Shown in pieces: positions 8,650-17,333 of a DNA stretch of 64,000 bases (positions within the stretch are counted from its first letter, which is position 1; every line of letters begins with the position of its first letter). The position numbers were made by a program, and so were the translations under genes. Source of the stretch: Candidatus Dormiibacterota bacterium (GTDB lineage Bacteria > Acidobacteriota > Polarisedimenticolia > Gp22-AA2); assembly GCA_035635555.1 (NCBI GenBank), contig DASQAT010000037.1, forward strand, positions 1 through 64,000, given 5' to 3'. Under the pieces are notes generated by a model, which was not told where the DNA came from, searched no databases, and was given only the letters and a program-made list of their open reading frames with translations.

Positions 8650-10238
8650 AGCGGACCCTCCTCGGCGTCGTGGACATCGGCTCGAACACCATCCGCTCTC
8701 TCATCGTCGAGGCCCACTCCGACGGCGCCTTTCGCACGCTCGATGACGAGCGCGAGGTGGCGCGCCTGGCGGCCGGGCTCAACCGCCAGGGGCGGCTGTC
8801 TCAGGCGGCCATGCGCCGCGCCGTGACCGCGCTCAAGAGGATGGCGGAGATCGCGCGCGCCCGCGGCGTCGAGCGCATGTCGGTCGTGGCGACGAGCGCC
8901 ATCAGGAACGCCGCCAACCGGAAACCGTTCGTCGAGCGGGTTCGCGCCGAGACCGGCCTGCGTGTGCGGGTGATCTCCGAGCAGGAGGAGGCCGAGCTGG
9001 CCTTCGAGAGCGCCGCCCGCAGCTTCGACCTCGCCGATCGCCCGTGCGCCGTCGCGGACGTGGGCGGCGGCAGCACCGAGGTGATTCTGGCCCTGGGGAG
9101 CCATATCCAGCAGGTCCACTCGCTGCACCTGGGATCGGTGACGTTGACCGAGGAGTTCCTGCGCTCCGACCCGATGCGGCGGCGCGAGTTCAAGGCGCTC
9201 CGTCGGCAGGTGCGCCGGCGTATCGACGAGGCGCGCATCGAAGCGGACCCGCCGCCCCAGCTCCTGATCGCCTCGGGCGGAACGGCGACCTCCGTTGCGC
9301 AGATGACGATGGCCCGGCAGGGCCTGGCCGGGCGGCCGGTCCAGGGTTTCGAGATGACGCAGGCCGAGCTCCTGCATCTGCATGAGGCTCTGCTGCGTCG
9401 CAGCCTGAGCGAACGGCGGGAGATGCCGGGACTGTCGCCCGACAGGGCGGACATCATCATCGCCGGCGTCACCATCCTCTACGAGCTGATGGCCCGGCTG
9501 CGCGTGAACGCTCTGCGCGTCAGCGCGCACGGCATCCGCCACGCCCTCCTGAACCGCATGATCGCCCGGCGCTTCCACACGGTCTCTCCGCCCTCGCGGC
9601 CGCGGCGTCTGGCGGCGGCCGAGGCGTTCGCGCGCTCGCTGCACTTCGAGGAGCCGCACGCCGCCCAGGTGCAGCGGATCGCCCTGTCGATCTTCGACCA
9701 GGTCGCCGGACCGCTCGGGCTCGATCCGGACGGACGCGATCTCCTGGGGGCGGCCGCGCTCCTGCACGACATCGGATACGTGGTCGGATTCAAGGGCCAC
9801 CACAAGCACACCTACAGGCTGATCGCCCACGCCCAGCTCGACGGCTTCACGCCGAGGGAGCGTGAGGTCATCGCCCTCGTGGCCCGTTTTCACCGCCGCT
9901 CGGGCCCGAAGAAGAGGCATCGCGCCTGGGCCGCCCTGGCGCGGGACGACCGCAGCCAGGTGCGTCGGCTCGCGGCTCTGCTGCGGGTCGCGGACGCCCT
10001 CGACCGCCGCCATTCGCAGCGCCTCAGAGAAATTCGCTGCCGGGTCACACGGGGCCGTGTCCGCCTCACCCTCATCTCGGCGCAGGACCTCGGAGTCGAG
10101 CTCCACGCGGCCGAGGCCAAGGCCAACCTGTTCCGCAAGGTATTCGGCCGGGACATCTCGCTCGACGTTGCGCGTACGGCCGGCACCATCCCCGCCACCC
10201 CCGGCCGCCTCCGGCTCGTCCGTCGCCTGACCGCCTGA
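8646..10238 (+). CDS. ppx: Exopolyphosphatase, Ppx/GppA family with HD domain
   Basis: Releases phosphate from polyphosphate ends, or hydrolyses pppGpp. The ASKHA fold shows the first phosphate loop VVDIGSNTIRSLIVE, the second loop VADVGGGSTEV, and SGGTATS. The C-terminal half contains an HD-type region with HDIGYVVGFKGHHKH. ATG 8646 is chosen because it overlaps the CHAD stop as ATGA and starts directly on the fold; ATG 8634 would add four residues. About 530 residues, the length of the long Ppx form. The preceding CHAD gene supports a polyphosphate rather than a purely pppGpp role. Confidence 0.9.
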   Translation: MKRTLLGVVDIGSNTIRSLIVEAHSDGAFRTLDDEREVARLAAGLNRQGRLSQAAMRRAVTALKRMAEIARARGVERMSVVATSAIRNAANRKPFVERVRAETGLRVRVISEQEEAELAFESAARSFDLADRPCAVADVGGGSTEVILALGSHIQQVHSLHLGSVTLTEEFLRSDPMRRREFKALRRQVRRRIDEARIEADPPPQLLIASGGTATSVAQMTMARQGLAGRPVQGFEMTQAELLHLHEALLRRSLSERREMPGLSPDRADIIIAGVTILYELMARLRVNALRVSAHGIRHALLNRMIARRFHTVSPPSRPRRLAAAEAFARSLHFEEPHAAQVQRIALSIFDQVAGPLGLDPDGRDLLGAAALLHDIGYVVGFKGHHKHTYRLIAHAQLDGFTPREREVIALVARFHRRSGPKKRHRAWAALARDDRSQVRRLAALLRVADALDRRHSQRLREIRCRVTRGRVRLTLISAQDLGVELHAAEAKANLFRKVFGRDISLDVARTAGTIPATPGRLRLVRRLTA

Positions 10239-10268
10239 AACCGGCTGCTAATCCTGCCGTTTATCCTG

Positions 10269-10297
10269 TTGTCCATGCAGGGGTCTCGACGTATACT
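10269..10297 (+). promoter_or_regulatory. Candidate sigma-70 promoter
   Basis: TTGTCC (10269-10274) and TATACT (10292-10297) are separated by 17 bases. They lie 25 bases upstream of the ATG at 10322, whose ribosome-binding sequence GAGGAGG follows. Confidence 0.55.
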
Positions 10298-10321
10298 CCC
10301 CCGCAATCGAGGAGGTTGAAC

Positions 10322-10675
10322 ATGACACGTGACGGGACCTCTCGTTCTATCCGTCGCGGCGTGGTAGCGCTTCTCGCGGTGTGGATGGCGGTCTTCGCCG
10401 TCGTCACCGCGGTGCACAACCACGGGATCCTGGGTTTCTCGGCACGGCACGCCACGCTGGAGCAGTCGGTGGCGGGGTCCTTGCGGGTCGCCTCGTGTCC
10501 CGCGTGTCTGGCGTCCCACGTCCCGGTTCCGGCCCCCGATGGGCCGGTCATCCTCTCGGCGCCGGTCGAAACCAGCGGAGTCGTACCCGTCTGCCGGTTG
10601 CTGCACGTCCGGCCCGCCTCCATCACCACCCGGTCTTCGCGCGCTCCACCCGCCTCCATCGACTTCGCGGCCTGA
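10322..10675 (+). CDS. Small membrane-anchored protein with CxxC motif
   Basis: A 117-residue protein with one hydrophobic segment (about residues 14-34) preceded by Arg residues, then an exported part containing HNHG, a CPAC motif near residue 59, SHVPVP and one further Cys. I do not recognise the family. The GAGGAGG sequence six bases before the ATG makes the start convincing. It precedes a TonB-dependent receptor, and the His/Cys pairs would fit periplasmic metal handling, but that is inference from position and composition only. Confidence 0.7.
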   Translation: MTRDGTSRSIRRGVVALLAVWMAVFAVVTAVHNHGILGFSARHATLEQSVAGSLRVASCPACLASHVPVPAPDGPVILSAPVETSGVVPVCRLLHVRPASITTRSSRAPPASIDFAA

Positions 10676-10697
10676 TTCGATCTCATAACTGAACAAT

Positions 10698-10820
10698 CCC
10701 CGACAATGTCGGGGCGGCAGGGCTCGATCCCTGACGGCGACGCGTGCATCCGCGCCCGGCGCGCCAGGGGGTCGATCTCCATCCACGCGTCGTTCAAGGC
10801 GTGATCGGGGATCGTCCCCG
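10698..10820 (+). other. Series of short hairpins in the leader before the TonB receptor
   Basis: Three perfect hairpins lie between the CxxC gene and the receptor: a 7-bp stem with 3-base loop (10698-10714), a 5-bp stem with 6-base loop (10718-10733) and a 6-bp stem with 3-base loop (10806-10820). None is followed by a T run, so they are not simple terminators. No cobalamin-riboswitch B12 box was found. They may attenuate or stabilise the transcript. Confidence 0.3.
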
Positions 10821-10897
10821 GCGTCCGGTCACACGGGATGCTCACGCGCCGGCACCTGATTGATCCCCTGACCGTGATTCATTCATGGAGGCTATTC

Positions 10898-13324
10898 GTG
10901 TCGCTCATCAGGAAGTGTGCGGGACATTGTGTGCTTTGGATCATGATGATCGGAATTGTTGTTTCGTTCTCCATCGCCGCCGACGTGGGAACAATCCACG
11001 GCAAGACCGTCGGGCCCGACGACCAGGGGAAGGAGGGCGCGGTCGTCGAGCTGCGCAATGCCGTGACCGGTTTCCTCGCGCAGGTGAAGACAGGCGCGGA
11101 CGGGTCCTTCCAGTTCTTCAATGTGCCGTTCAATCCTTACATGCTGCGCGTCGACGCAACCAGCTTCCAGACGGTCTACAAGCAGCTGGAGGTCCGCTCG
11201 CCCATTCCCCTCGAAATCAAAGTCGAGCTCACGACCACCCTGACCGAATCGGTCAAGGTCACGGCGGAAAAGGAGGCTCAGCTCGAGACCGACACGTCCA
11301 CGAGCCACGTCGACATCGACAAGTCGTTCATCGCCAAGGCCCCCGCTCCGATTGCCTCGCGCGCCATGGAGCAGATCGTCACCTCGACTCCCGGTTTCGC
11401 CAAGGACGAGAACGGACGTTTTCATTTCCAGGGGGCGCACAGCCAGAACGAGTACGTCGTCGACGGCCAGACCATCTCGGACCAGACGGGCCTGACCTTC
11501 TCGAACTCCATCGACCCGGGGATCGCCCAGGCGATCGAGGTGATCTACGGCAACGTCCCGGCGCAGTTCGGCGAGAAGGTCGGGGCCGTAATCAACCTCG
11601 CCACCAAGTCCGGCCTGGGCTCGGGTGGCTTCAAGGGGGACGTTCTCGCGGGCGGCTCGCGTTTCGGCACCTACGAGGGGGGCGTCTCGACCACGTACGG
11701 AACCGACACGTTCGGATTGTTCGCCTCGTTCAACGGATCGAAGTCCGACCGCTTCCTCGATCCGGTCAACCCGGCGAACCTGAACAACGACGGCGACACC
11801 GGGAGGGGATTCGTCCGGCTTGACTGGGCCCCGAGCGCCGAGAACAAGTTTCGCTGGACGATGCTTGCCGGCCAGACGAAACGGGGCGTGCCGAACACGT
11901 TCACGCAGGAGGCGGCCGGGCAGGATCAGCGGGTGACGACCAAGGACCAGAACGTCAACTTCGGCTGGCAGCATATCCATTCGGCGAAGAGCTTCCTCGA
12001 CGTGGACGTCTTCGGTCGTTTTTCGTCCTTCCGTCTCGACCCGTCGCCGAACGACACCCCGGTCACGGCCCTCTCGGACCGGTCGCTCGACAACTACGGC
12101 GTCAACCCGTCGATGACGTGGATCGCCGGCGTCCACGAATTCAAGATTGGAGGGGTCTTCAAGCGGATTCCGGTCGACGAGACCTTCGAGTTCGGACTGA
12201 CAGACCCGAACGACAACGATCCGGTGTCGCCCGACTTCAACCCCAATCTCGCGCCGTACGACTTGACGCGCGGCGGCACTCTGTTCCAGTTCCACGGCAA
12301 GCGCACCGGGACCTACTATGCGGGCTACGTCCAGGACGACATCCGTCTCAAGCATGTGACGGCGAACCTGGGTCTGCGCTACGACCACAACAACCTGCCG
12401 GTCGCCGACTCGCAGCTCGAGCCCCGCCTCGGCGTCGCCTGGACTCTGCCGGGTGAGCGAACTGTCTTGCGCGCGTCGTACAACCGCGTCCTCTACACGC
12501 CGGAGTATGAGAACATCCTGTTCAGCTCCTCCGCGGAGGCGGCGGCGCTCGTCCCGCCCGCCATCCAGGCTACGCAGCCACTTGGCGGCGGCGTCCTCGC
12601 CGTCCGCTCGGAGAGGCAGAACGCCTACGACGCCGGCTTCCAGCAGGCGATCGGGAAGCGCCTCAGGCTCGACGTCGACTTCTGGCAGCGCCAGGGGCAC
12701 TTCGCCGGGGACCAGGACCAGTTCCTCAACACGGGGATCGTCTTCCCGCTTGCCTTCTCGCACGGCCGCTTCCACGGCTGGAACATCAGGCTCGATCTCG
12801 CGGAAACGGCGGGGGTCAGAGGGTTCGTGTCGGCGGGACACACACGGGCGATCTACGGGGCCCCGCCTGTGGGGGGTCTCTTCCTCGACCAGGGGGCGAT
12901 CGGCGATCTCACGGCGGGCGAATTCCTGATCGATCACGACCAGAATCTGCAGATCCAGACCGGCTGGACCTACGACTTCCACAAGAGCGGCTTCTGGGTC
13001 GGGACGAACATCCGCTACGACTCTGGTCTGGTGACCGACGCCGATCCCGCCACGCTGGCCGCCGACCCCGACAACGCCTTCGCGGCGCCGTTCGTCAGCG
13101 TCCACAGCGGTGCGCGCTTCGATCCGAACCGTATCAAGGCCCGGACGATCTGCGACTTTTCGCTCGGCTTCGACCTGGACCATGACCGATCGCCGATCAG
13201 TATTCAGGTGGATCTGCTGAACGCCTTCGACAAGGAGGGGGTCTACAACATCGAGTCGGTCTTCGGCGGAACACACGTCATCCCGCCGCGGACGCTGGCG
13301 GCCCGCATGCGGTACCGCTTCTAG
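10898..13324 (+). CDS. TonB-dependent outer-membrane receptor with carboxypeptidase-regulatory domain
   Basis: An outer-membrane beta-barrel importer of about 808 residues. After a signal peptide (hydrophobic stretch around residues 8-27), a CarboxypepD_reg-like domain (GTIHGKTVGPDDQGKEG...) is followed by a plug domain (VDGQTISDQTG, IEVIYGNVPAQFGEKVGAVINLATK) and a long barrel ending in the aromatic RMRYRF. GTG 10898 is preferred to the upstream ATG 10838 because GGAGG lies six bases before it and it begins directly on the signal peptide. Substrate unknown. ExbB/ExbD/TonB genes 2 kb downstream could energise it, and a broken metal-ATPase gene behind it hints at a metal. Confidence 0.88.
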   Translation: MSLIRKCAGHCVLWIMMIGIVVSFSIAADVGTIHGKTVGPDDQGKEGAVVELRNAVTGFLAQVKTGADGSFQFFNVPFNPYMLRVDATSFQTVYKQLEVRSPIPLEIKVELTTTLTESVKVTAEKEAQLETDTSTSHVDIDKSFIAKAPAPIASRAMEQIVTSTPGFAKDENGRFHFQGAHSQNEYVVDGQTISDQTGLTFSNSIDPGIAQAIEVIYGNVPAQFGEKVGAVINLATKSGLGSGGFKGDVLAGGSRFGTYEGGVSTTYGTDTFGLFASFNGSKSDRFLDPVNPANLNNDGDTGRGFVRLDWAPSAENKFRWTMLAGQTKRGVPNTFTQEAAGQDQRVTTKDQNVNFGWQHIHSAKSFLDVDVFGRFSSFRLDPSPNDTPVTALSDRSLDNYGVNPSMTWIAGVHEFKIGGVFKRIPVDETFEFGLTDPNDNDPVSPDFNPNLAPYDLTRGGTLFQFHGKRTGTYYAGYVQDDIRLKHVTANLGLRYDHNNLPVADSQLEPRLGVAWTLPGERTVLRASYNRVLYTPEYENILFSSSAEAAALVPPAIQATQPLGGGVLAVRSERQNAYDAGFQQAIGKRLRLDVDFWQRQGHFAGDQDQFLNTGIVFPLAFSHGRFHGWNIRLDLAETAGVRGFVSAGHTRAIYGAPPVGGLFLDQGAIGDLTAGEFLIDHDQNLQIQTGWTYDFHKSGFWVGTNIRYDSGLVTDADPATLAADPDNAFAAPFVSVHSGARFDPNRIKARTICDFSLGFDLDHDRSPISIQVDLLNAFDKEGVYNIESVFGGTHVIPPRTLAARMRYRF

Positions 13325-13346
13325 ACCGAGGCGCGGGAGACAAAGG

Positions 13347-13538
13347 GTGATCGAGTCCCGGGCCTCGCCGGACGCCGCCGGACGACGCGAGCCGGAGATC
13401 GTACGGATCATCCTCGTGGCGCTAGCGGCGGGGGAGGTGGAGATCCGCCTGTGGGAGCCGTTCCCGGGCTTCAGCCCGGTCGCACAGCGGATTCCAGAAG
13501 CACGACCCCACCCTGGCCGCCATCCGTGCAGATGCTGA
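13347..13538 (+). pseudogene. Probable 5' remnant of a heavy-metal P-type ATPase gene
   Basis: A GTG at 13347, 22 bases after the receptor stop and with GGGAGAC upstream, opens a 63-codon frame. Its first 45 residues contain EIVRIILVALAAG and RLWEPFPGFS. These resemble from memory the first membrane helix of Cd/Zn-type P-type ATPases (…LVALAA…RLWEPFP…). Similarity stops near 13480, where the thiolase gene on the other strand begins. The rest of the roughly 600-residue ATPase is missing. Family recognition is by pattern only and needs a database search. Confidence 0.35.
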
Positions 13539-14793
13539 CGATGCCGTAGCGACCCGGTCGGACGTTGGACAACTCTTTCACCGCCTGACTCAGGATTCGC
13601 GCTCCCGTCGCACCGAACGGGTGGCCGAGCGCGACACTGCCGCCGTTCGGATTCACCCGTTCGCGCGGGAACTTGCCCAGGTCGGCATCGACACCGGCCT
13701 TGTCGCGCACGAAGTCCACGCTCTCGAGCGCCTTGATGTGGAAGAGGACCTGGGCCGCGAACGCTTCGTGGATCTCCCACAAATCGATGTCGGCGTAGCC
13801 CAGCCCGTGGCGGGCCAGCAGACGCGGGATTGCGAAGGCCGGCGCCATGAGCAGTCCCTCGGTGCGGAAATCGATCGACGCGATCTCCCAGTCGATCAAC
13901 CTGGCCGCGGGGCTGCCGGCAGGCAGCCTCTCCAGACCGGCCGGCGAGGCAACCCAGAGACCGGCGGCGCCGTCCGTCAAGGGGGAGGAGTTGCCCGCGG
14001 TGAGCGTGCCTCGGCCTGTGGTTCGGTCGAACGACGGAGTCAGGCGCGCCAGCTTTTCGAGCGAGGTGTCTGCACGGGGGATTGAATCACGGCGCAGGCC
14101 GCCGACAGGGATGACCAGATCGTCGAAGAAGCCGCGCTCCCACGCGGCCACGGCATGCCGGTGACTCTCGAGCGCGACCCGATCCTGTTCTTCACGCGGT
14201 ATGTCCCACTCCTTCGCGGTGATCTCCGTGTGCTCGCCCATGCTCTTCCCGGTCGTGCGATTGGTCACGGACGGAATATAGAGCCGGATATCGCCCAGTC
14301 TCAGGTCCGCCAGATGCGAGGCCTTCTGCCCGAGAGACCGCGCGTGCTGAAATTGCCGGACCCAATCGGAGAGGGATTGGCCCAGGCCCAGCTGGACGCG
14401 GCTCATGCTCTCCGCGCCGCCGACGAGCGCGAGATGGCGGTCGATGCCGTCGATCATTCCCGCCGCCTGGATCGCTCCGATCATGCTGGTCGCGCACGCC
14501 ATGATCGTGGAGAAAGCCGAGATCTCCGGACTGACGCCCGCATCCATGAGGACTTCGCGGGCGATATTGCTCCAGGCAAGATTCGGAATGACGGCTCCCC
14601 ACACGGCAAATTCCGGCTCAGGTCCGCGCAGGCTGTCAATCATGGCCCGCACGACGGGCACGGAGAGGGCGATCGCGTCGAGCTTGGCGAGCGCACCGTC
14701 CACTTTTGCGAAGGGTGTTCTCACTCCGGCGGCCAGCCAGATCTCTGTTCGAAGGGAATTGACCCCTGTCGTCCCCCGTCGCGAGGATTCCAC
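13471..14793 (-). CDS. Thiolase (acetyl-CoA C-acyltransferase, FadI-like)
   Basis: Cleaves 3-ketoacyl-CoA in beta-oxidation, or runs in the condensing direction. The nucleophilic cysteine is in MACATSM (about residue 107), followed by GGAESMS. The histidine is in HPFGATGAR and the second cysteine in ICTDGGQGG. HEAFAAQVL is also present. The length of 440 residues fits the FadI branch. The GTG start at 14793 has no clear ribosome-binding site and lies two bases after the stop of a 69-codon ORF, so coupled translation is possible. No other beta-oxidation genes are nearby, and the flanking genes appear broken, which suggests a rearranged block. Confidence 0.88.
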   Translation of the reverse strand: MESSRRGTTGVNSLRTEIWLAAGVRTPFAKVDGALAKLDAIALSVPVVRAMIDSLRGPEPEFAVWGAVIPNLAWSNIAREVLMDAGVSPEISAFSTIMACATSMIGAIQAAGMIDGIDRHLALVGGAESMSRVQLGLGQSLSDWVRQFQHARSLGQKASHLADLRLGDIRLYIPSVTNRTTGKSMGEHTEITAKEWDIPREEQDRVALESHRHAVAAWERGFFDDLVIPVGGLRRDSIPRADTSLEKLARLTPSFDRTTGRGTLTAGNSSPLTDGAAGLWVASPAGLERLPAGSPAARLIDWEIASIDFRTEGLLMAPAFAIPRLLARHGLGYADIDLWEIHEAFAAQVLFHIKALESVDFVRDKAGVDADLGKFPRERVNPNGGSVALGHPFGATGARILSQAVKELSNVRPGRYGIVSICTDGGQGGVVLLESAVRPG

Positions 14794-14795
14794 GT

Positions 14796-15005
14796 TCAGA
14801 GGTCGACCCGGCGCGGGTCTTTCATCACCTTCTTGTTGACGCGATCGCGGTGCGCTCGCGACACCGTCTCACCGCGTTTGAGCTTGACGCTCTGGGGGAA
14901 GAACGTGACTTTCCCCATCTTCACGTCGTCCCGGGCGCTTTCCCGGTACTCGATGGCGCCACGATAATCCTCCTGACCGGTGGATAGCCGGTCGCGCCGC
15001 GTCAC
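14796..15005 (-). CDS. Short ORF or gene remnant upstream of the thiolase
   Basis: A 69-codon GTG-initiated frame ending two bases before the thiolase start. The product is basic, with VKMGKVTFFPQSVKLKRG in the middle and a Lys/Arg-rich end. I do not recognise it. It may be a real leader gene coupled to the thiolase, or the surviving 3' end of a longer gene, because this stretch lies next to a truncated DUF3450 frame. The interval 15005-15184 holds no gene I can support. Confidence 0.3.
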   Translation of the reverse strand: MTRRDRLSTGQEDYRGAIEYRESARDDVKMGKVTFFPQSVKLKRGETVSRAHRDRVNKKVMKDPRRVDL

Positions 15006-15184
15006 CCGCGGCCTGGGAGCGCGGGCTCAAGACCCGCGCGAGCGAACCACACGCCGAACTCTCGTGCCCCGGCGGACAGTCAGAATCGCGGTGACTCAAC
15101 TTTTTACTCCTGACCGGCGGGGAAGTCAAAGCGAGGCTAGCCACTTTCCCTCCCAACTTTGCGCATAGGACCAAGGTCTCATAG

Positions 15185-15406
15185 ACATCCGGCTCGTCTT
15201 CCGCCGACACTCGCTCTCTGGACGAGAAAACGAGGCAGGCCTACTTCGTCAGCGCGAAGGGGGAGGCGGGGGTCGGCCGGCCGGGACCGGACGGCTGGAC
15301 GTGGGAGATCGATCATCGTATCGCGCCGGACGTCGCGCAGGTGGTCGAGATCCTCCAGGCGAAATCCAAACCAAAGCTCGTCTCTCTTCCGGTGAGCATC
15401 CAATGA
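15185..15406 (+). pseudogene. 3' remnant of a DUF3450 gene
   Basis: The frame ending TGA at 15404-15406 encodes SLDEKTRQAYFV, then W-x-W and a C-terminal helix ending LVSLPVSIQ. This looks like the last third of DUF3450 proteins (…YQTLD…W…LPV), the periplasmic coiled-coil partners that precede ExbB genes. No ATG, GTG or TTG opens the frame before a late GTG, and a TAG stands at 15182. The 5' two thirds, including the signal peptide, are gone. The stop still overlaps the ExbB start as ATGA, showing the ancestral operon order. Confidence 0.5.
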
Positions 15407-16926
15407 CCCCACGCGCGTTCTTCGCTCCGGGCACAGCACTCCTGATCGCGGCGCTGTTCACGCCGGCACAGGCCCAGGACTCGCCGGCCGCCCCGCTGGG
15501 GGACGCCGCGCGGGCGGCGCGGCAGGATCTCGATCGCAGCGTCAAGGCGCTCGCCGATCTGCGCGAGTCCATCCGGTCCGAGACCGTGCCGCTCACGAAG
15601 GAGCTGGCGGAGGCGGAGGGGCGCCTGGCGGACGAAAAACGGACGTACGACGAGGTCTCCCGCCGCCAGGACGGGGCGCGCCTGGAATACGAAAATCTCG
15701 GGCAGGCGATCAAGCTGCGGCAGGAGGAGGCGGCGTACGTCGGCAATCTTCTTGACGAGTACGCGCGCGGGTTCGACACGGTCCTGCACGTGGGGGAGCG
15801 GCCGAGAGTCGCGGCGGACCTCGAGGCCGCCCGGCAGGCGCCGCAGGAGCGGGACCTGACTCCGCGCGAGCGTTGCGCCCGGCAGGTCGGGCTCTTGAAT
15901 GCATCGGTCGCCCGGCTGAACGACCTCCTCGGAGGAACACTCTTCCCGGGGCAGGCGGTCGATCCGGGCGGGACGGTGAGACCGGGGACGTTCGCCCTCA
16001 TCGGCCCGGTGTCATTGTTCGCCGCCGCCGACGGCGTGGCGGGGATCGCCCTGCCGCAGGCCGGATCGGATTCGGTGGCGGTGCGGCCCCTGGACGAAGC
16101 CGGGAACGCGGAGGTCGCGCAGGTGGCGGCGGCCGGCAAGGGGCTCTTCCCGTTCGACGCCTCGCGCGGCGGCGCGCTTCAGGAGCTGATCAACCGCGGC
16201 AGCCTCGTAGGCTACTTCAAGAAGGGGGGGCCGATCATGTGGCCGCTCCTGTGCGTCTCGATCCTGGCGATGTCGGTGATCCTGGAGCGCCTGTTCTTCC
16301 TGGCGCGCGAGAGACGGCGCCGGGACCCGGACACCGTGGCCGAGATCATGTCCCGCCTGGAGTCGGGAGACGCGGACGGGGCCCTGCGCGCGGGAGAGGG
16401 GTCGCGCGATTACGTCGCGCGCTCTCTCACCTATGCCCTGGCGCACCGGCAGAAGTCGTTCTCCGACGCCCTGATGCGCGCGACCAACCAGGAGACGGTC
16501 CGGTTCGAGCGCGCCATTCCGATCCTCGACACGATCGTCACGATGGCCCCGATGCTGGGGCTTCTGGGGACGGTCACCGGCATCATGAACTCGTTCGGCA
16601 TGCTGGGGGGCGGAGAGCTGGGAGCGCCGGCCCAGATCACGGGCGGCATCGCCGAGGCCCTCATCGCCACCGCCTTCGGTCTCGGGATCGCCATCACCAC
16701 GCTCATCCCGATGAACTATCTGCACACGCGCAGCGAGGAGGCCCGGAACGAGCTGGGGGACGCGGCCACCCACCTGGAGCTGCTCATGAAGCCGATCCTG
16801 GACGCCGAGATGAGGCTGCGCGGCGCCAGGATGTCGCGAGCCGCCGCCCCCGACCTGGCCGACGGCATTCCGCCCGGCTGGCGAACCAGCGCCGAGACGC
16901 TGGCCCGGGCCCGAGGTGACGCATGA
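15403..16926 (+). CDS. exbB: MotA/TolQ/ExbB proton-channel protein with N-terminal coiled-coil domain
   Basis: Proton channel subunit that powers TonB. The 507-residue product has a signal peptide (about residues 1-23, ending AQAQD), a periplasmic coiled-coil region to about residue 260, then the ExbB fold: a first membrane helix (MWPLLCVSILAMSVILERLFFLARE), and the paired helices TMAPMLGLLGTVTGIMNSF and ALIATAFGLGIAITTLIPMNYL. The extended N-terminus is typical of ExbB proteins found with DUF3450. ATG 15403 is chosen as it starts on the signal peptide; the frame is open upstream without homology. Confidence 0.88.
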   Translation: MTPRAFFAPGTALLIAALFTPAQAQDSPAAPLGDAARAARQDLDRSVKALADLRESIRSETVPLTKELAEAEGRLADEKRTYDEVSRRQDGARLEYENLGQAIKLRQEEAAYVGNLLDEYARGFDTVLHVGERPRVAADLEAARQAPQERDLTPRERCARQVGLLNASVARLNDLLGGTLFPGQAVDPGGTVRPGTFALIGPVSLFAAADGVAGIALPQAGSDSVAVRPLDEAGNAEVAQVAAAGKGLFPFDASRGGALQELINRGSLVGYFKKGGPIMWPLLCVSILAMSVILERLFFLARERRRRDPDTVAEIMSRLESGDADGALRAGEGSRDYVARSLTYALAHRQKSFSDALMRATNQETVRFERAIPILDTIVTMAPMLGLLGTVTGIMNSFGMLGGGELGAPAQITGGIAEALIATAFGLGIAITTLIPMNYLHTRSEEARNELGDAATHLELLMKPILDAEMRLRGARMSRAAAPDLADGIPPGWRTSAETLARARGDA

Positions 16927-17333
16927 CGACCGTTCGCGCCCCGCGCCGCCGCAAGGCGCGCATCGAGATCATCCCGCTCATCGACGTGATGTTCTTTCTG
17001 CTGGCCACGTTCATCATGGTGTCGCTGTCGATGACGCGGAACACCGGCATGCAGGTCGCCCTGCCCTCGGCCAGCACCGCGGAGAAACAGCCGTCGCGCG
17101 ACGATTCCGTGACCCTGACGGTGACCGAGGACGCCCAGGTCTTCTTCAACAAGGAGAAGATCACGCTGGCCCAGCTCCCGTTCAAGCTGCAGACCTTCAA
17201 GGCCTCGAGCAAGGACCCCAAGGTCGTCGTGAGCGGGGCCGCCGACGCCAATTTCAAGGTGGTGGTGGCGGTGCTCGACGAGGCCCGCAAGATCGGCATC
17301 CAGAAGGTCGGCATCTCCACGCAGAAGAAATGA
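16923..17333 (+). CDS. exbD: ExbD/TolR biopolymer transport protein
   Basis: Second subunit of the TonB energising complex, 136 residues. A single N-terminal membrane helix carries the essential aspartate in IPLIDVMFFLLATFIM, followed by a periplasmic domain. Start and stop overlap the neighbours by four bases (ATGA at both ends), so exbB, exbD and tonB are translated as one coupled operon. Confidence 0.92.
   Translation: MTTVRAPRRRKARIEIIPLIDVMFFLLATFIMVSLSMTRNTGMQVALPSASTAEKQPSRDDSVTLTVTEDAQVFFNKEKITLAQLPFKLQTFKASSKDPKVVVSGAADANFKVVVAVLDEARKIGIQKVGISTQKK

Noticed and set aside
10676-10897. Cobalamin riboswitch before the TonB receptor
   Set aside because: No B12-box-like sequence or the expected multi-helix core was found; only simple hairpins.
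10892-13780. 962-codon open frame antisense to the TonB receptor
   Set aside because: The sense strand encodes a full receptor with signal peptide, plug and barrel; the antisense translation is low-complexity.
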